Shown here piece by piece: positions 19,940 through 21,947 of a DNA stretch of 21,947 bases (its first letter is position 1; each line of letters begins with the position of its first letter). The position numbers and the translations under genes were made by a program. The stretch is from DASRJX01 sp035649235 (GTDB taxonomy: Bacteria; Acidobacteriota; Polarisedimenticolia; Gp22-AA2). The stretch covers positions 1-21,947 of the forward strand of contig DASRJX010000112.1 in assembly GCA_035649235.1 (NCBI GenBank), given 5' to 3'. Under the pieces are notes generated by a model that was not told the origin of the DNA, did not search any database, and saw only the letters and a list, made by a program, of their open reading frames with translations.

Positions 19940-21898
19940 TCACAGAATCCCGCGCAGGTTGCCGGTGATGCCCCAGATGAGGCCCGAGGCATAGCGGTTG
20001 TAGCCGATGAAGCCCCAGATCAGTCCCGATGACTTGACGTCGAAGAAATCGCTGGCGATGACCTTGTTCCCCCAGATCAGGCCCGAGGCGTACAGTCCGC
20101 GCGTCCAGATGAGGCCGGAGGATGTCGCGGAGCCGCCGTCCCAGGTGACGTAGCACCACTGGCCGTTCTGCGCGAACGCGACGTAGCTCTCGGAATAGAG
20201 ACCGTCGTAGTAGGTCACGCCAGCGCCCCAGAGGTCGAGCCTGCGGACGCCCCAGATGAGCGACTGGGCGTAGGCCTCCTGTTGCGTCGTGAAGAGCGCC
20301 TGGCCCCGGAGGACGCCGAAGCCCCAGATGAGCCCCTGGCTCCAGGCGAACGTCTCGCCGGCGATCGTGCTCTGCGGGACGGGAAGGCCGAAGGACCGCA
20401 CCAGGGTCTCGCCCGCCGGGAGCGAGCCCGCCTGCTGTCTGAGCGACCTCGCCAGCCGCACGGCGCCGTCGACGTTGAGGAGCCCGGCCCCCTGCTCGAA
20501 CAGGTCCGCGCCCTCCAGCATCTGCGCCGTGTACATCAGGATCGCCTTCACCATGTTCGGCGTCAGCGAGGGGTTGGCCTGCAGGATGAGAGCGGCCGCC
20601 CCGGACACGACGGCGGCCGACATCGAGCTGCCGCTCAGGACCATGTAGCGGCCGTTGACCTTCGTGCCGTCGAGGTGCAGGACCTGATAATCGCGCAGCA
20701 GGTAGTTGTCGTCGCGCTCCAGAGACGCCACGCGGACGCCTGGAGCCACGAGGTCGGGCTTGGCCAGGAAGTCGTAGACGACCTGTCCTGTGACCGGGTC
20801 GGTCGTGTGCGACATCGTCGGCCCGCGTGACGAGAACGGCGCGACCACGTCGTCGGATCGGACCACGCTGCCGCGCGTATCGGCGGCCCCCACCGTGATG
20901 GCCGCGGGGGAGATGCCGGGCGAGGTGATGCTCCCGTAGGTCTTGTCACCGCTCTTGTCCTGGCCGAAGTTCCCGGCCGCCGCGACCACGACGATCCCGG
21001 CGCTGGTGGCGCGCGCCACCGCCTGGCACATCGGATCGTTGACGTAGGAGTCGACGGGGGGCGCCGCCAGGGACAGGTTCATGACCCGGATGTTGTACTG
21101 GGCGCGCACGGCGATCGCGTAGTCGATGGCGGCGATCACGTTGCTGATGTTGCCCCGCCCCTGGTTGTCCAGCACTCTGAGATTGACGATGCCCGCGGCC
21201 GGGGCCATGCCGGTGTAATCGCGGTTGAAGAGCGCCGACGCGCTGCCGTCGCCGGCGATGATCCCGGCGACGTGGGTCCCGTGACCGTACAGGTCGTCCA
21301 CCTTGCCGATGCCGCTGAAGTCGGCCGCGTGCACGACGCGGCGCTTCTGGACGGCGTCAATGAGGTCGACGTGCCCCGAGTCGGCTCCGGAGTCGAGGAC
21401 CGCGACCCGCACGCCGTTGCCGTTGTACGACATCAGGGACAGAAACCCGGCGACGGTCGCGTCGGCGCCTGTGGTCGTCTCGAGCTGGCTCGCCAGCGAC
21501 GTGACCGGCCGATCCGGAGACAGATAGCGCACGCCCTCGGTCTCCGACAGCGCCTCGACCGATCCGGCGGGGACCTCCATCACCATCGCCCCGACGCGAC
21601 GGAAGCGCCCGCGCACGCTGCCGCCGAGGCTCTTGACCTTCTCGGCCAGGGATCTCGAATCGGAGCCCTCGAGCGTCGCCACGATGCGGATCATCCGATC
21701 CGGCGATCCCCTATGGGATTCGTCCTGGAGGTCGGGTGCCACGCCCGCCTTGCGGCCGGGATCGGCCGAAGCGGACGAGGCCGCGAAGGAGATCATGAGG
21801 AGGATCAGGAACACGCAGGCGGGGAGCCCGGCGCCCCGTGCATCTGTGGCGCGCCGGCTCTTCGAACCGCTCGGACCTTCCGTCGTGATTCTCGCCAT
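19940..21898 (-). CDS. Secreted S8 subtilisin-like serine peptidase with C-terminal GLIWG repeats
   Basis: The protein has 652 residues. A signal peptide (about 24-46, ACVFLILLMISFAASSASA) targets it for export. A propeptide of inhibitor-I9 type spans about 69-130. The catalytic domain (about 160-480) has Asp169 (VAVLDSG), His206 (GHGTHVAG), the oxyanion Asn310 (AAGN) and Ser425 in GSSMSAA. The last box departs from the usual GTSMAAP: it has Ser for Thr and lacks Pro. The C-terminal region from 515 carries six copies of (S/A)-(S/Q)-(G/S)-L-I-W-(G/T) set in aromatic, Gly-rich sequence up to the C-terminus. ATG at 21898 has AGGGGGA just upstream; an earlier in-frame GTG at 21940 has none. No cell-wall or PEP-CTERM sorting signal is visible. 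The membrane-protein gene follows after ten bases. Confidence 0.92.
   Translation of the reverse strand: MARITTEGPSGSKSRRATDARGAGLPACVFLILLMISFAASSASADPGRKAGVAPDLQDESHRGSPDRMIRIVATLEGSDSRSLAEKVKSLGGSVRGRFRRVGAMVMEVPAGSVEALSETEGVRYLSPDRPVTSLASQLETTTGADATVAGFLSLMSYNGNGVRVAVLDSGADSGHVDLIDAVQKRRVVHAADFSGIGKVDDLYGHGTHVAGIIAGDGSASALFNRDYTGMAPAAGIVNLRVLDNQGRGNISNVIAAIDYAIAVRAQYNIRVMNLSLAAPPVDSYVNDPMCQAVARATSAGIVVVAAAGNFGQDKSGDKTYGSITSPGISPAAITVGAADTRGSVVRSDDVVAPFSSRGPTMSHTTDPVTGQVVYDFLAKPDLVAPGVRVASLERDDNYLLRDYQVLHLDGTKVNGRYMVLSGSSMSAAVVSGAAALILQANPSLTPNMVKAILMYTAQMLEGADLFEQGAGLLNVDGAVRLARSLRQQAGSLPAGETLVRSFGLPVPQSTIAGETFAWSQGLIWGFGVLRGQALFTTQQEAYAQSLIWGVRRLDLWGAGVTYYDGLYSESYVAFAQNGQWCYVTWDGGSATSSGLIWTRGLYASGLIWGNKVIASDFFDVKSSGLIWGFIGYNRYASGLIWGITGNLRGIL
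19970..20341 (-). repeat. Six GLIWG-type peptide repeats in the subtilase C-terminus
   Basis: Copies lie at residues 520-526 SQGLIWG, 544-550 AQSLIWG, 593-599 SSGLIWT, 604-610 ASGLIWG, 623-629 SSGLIWG and 637-643 ASGLIWG. The Leu-Ile-Trp core never varies, while spacing runs from 11 to 49 residues. At DNA level the plus strand shows CCCAGAT in five copies and TCCAGAT in the sixth, with diverged flanks, so this is a maintained protein motif rather than a recent tandem duplication. Confidence 0.85.
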
Positions 21899-21947
21899 GG
21901 TTCCCCCTAAGAACGCCGCGAGACGGCTTGAGTCGCACACCGCTTCG

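Noticed and set aside
1..21947. CRISPR arrays, tRNA or rRNA genes, insertion sequences, prophage or restriction/defence genes
   Set aside because: I looked for regular repeats, cloverleaf-like structures, transposase and nuclease motifs on both strands and saw none; nearly all sequence is accounted for by ordinary protein genes.

Overview
The window is a dense, very GC-rich bacterial chromosome segment with no RNA genes, CRISPR array, insertion sequence or prophage genes. Gaps between genes are all under 150 bases. The gene mix suggests a Gram-negative-type, respiring soil or sediment bacterium: futalosine-pathway menaquinone synthesis (MqnD), a YfiR-family periplasmic regulator, a large hybrid histidine kinase, haem-type bacterioferritin, and a secreted subtilase with WG-containing repeats. 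Acidobacteriota or a similar uncultured high-GC phylum fits best. That placement is inference from gene style, not a phylogenetic result.

Layout. Positions 1-1099 (minus): thioredoxin reductase, then the first 29 codons of an unidentified gene that runs off the left edge. Positions 1209-3510 (minus): an overlapping operon mqnD > ygfZ-like > short CbiX-like chelatase, joined by ATGA overlaps. Positions 3610-4752 (minus): an MFS transporter behind a near-consensus promoter. Positions 4824-7727 (plus): a SirB1-type transglutaminase-like/TPR protein directly abutting a DinG/XPD-type helicase. Positions 7818-9380 (minus): an acyl-CoA synthetase. Positions 9440-13251 (minus): a YfiR-like periplasmic protein overlapping a 1057-residue hybrid histidine kinase. 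Positions 13385-14446: a DJ-1/PfpI protein (minus) divergent from bacterioferritin (plus). Positions 14455-17022 (minus): a four-gene overlapping operon, methyltransferase > zinc-ribbon Nudix > SDR > hotdog thioesterase. Positions 17148-17786 (plus): an unidentified exported protein. Positions 17832-19019 (minus): a DHA1-type MFS exporter. Positions 19156-21898 (minus): a secreted subtilase with six GLIWG-type repeats, followed by a seven-helix membrane protein that looks like a sensor domain without an output domain.

How they work together. Several units deal with redox and iron: thioredoxin reductase, menaquinone synthesis with an Fe-S repair factor and a tetrapyrrole chelatase, bacterioferritin, and a DJ-1 stress protein. 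The YfiR/kinase pair is a likely envelope-sensing phosphorelay. The subtilase and membrane-protein pair is the least explained unit and the best candidate for an undescribed surface system.

Expression signals. Several sigma70-like promoters are readable. Three or four lie so close to their start codons that the mRNAs would be leaderless or nearly so, while genes inside operons carry clear GGAGG-type ribosome sites.
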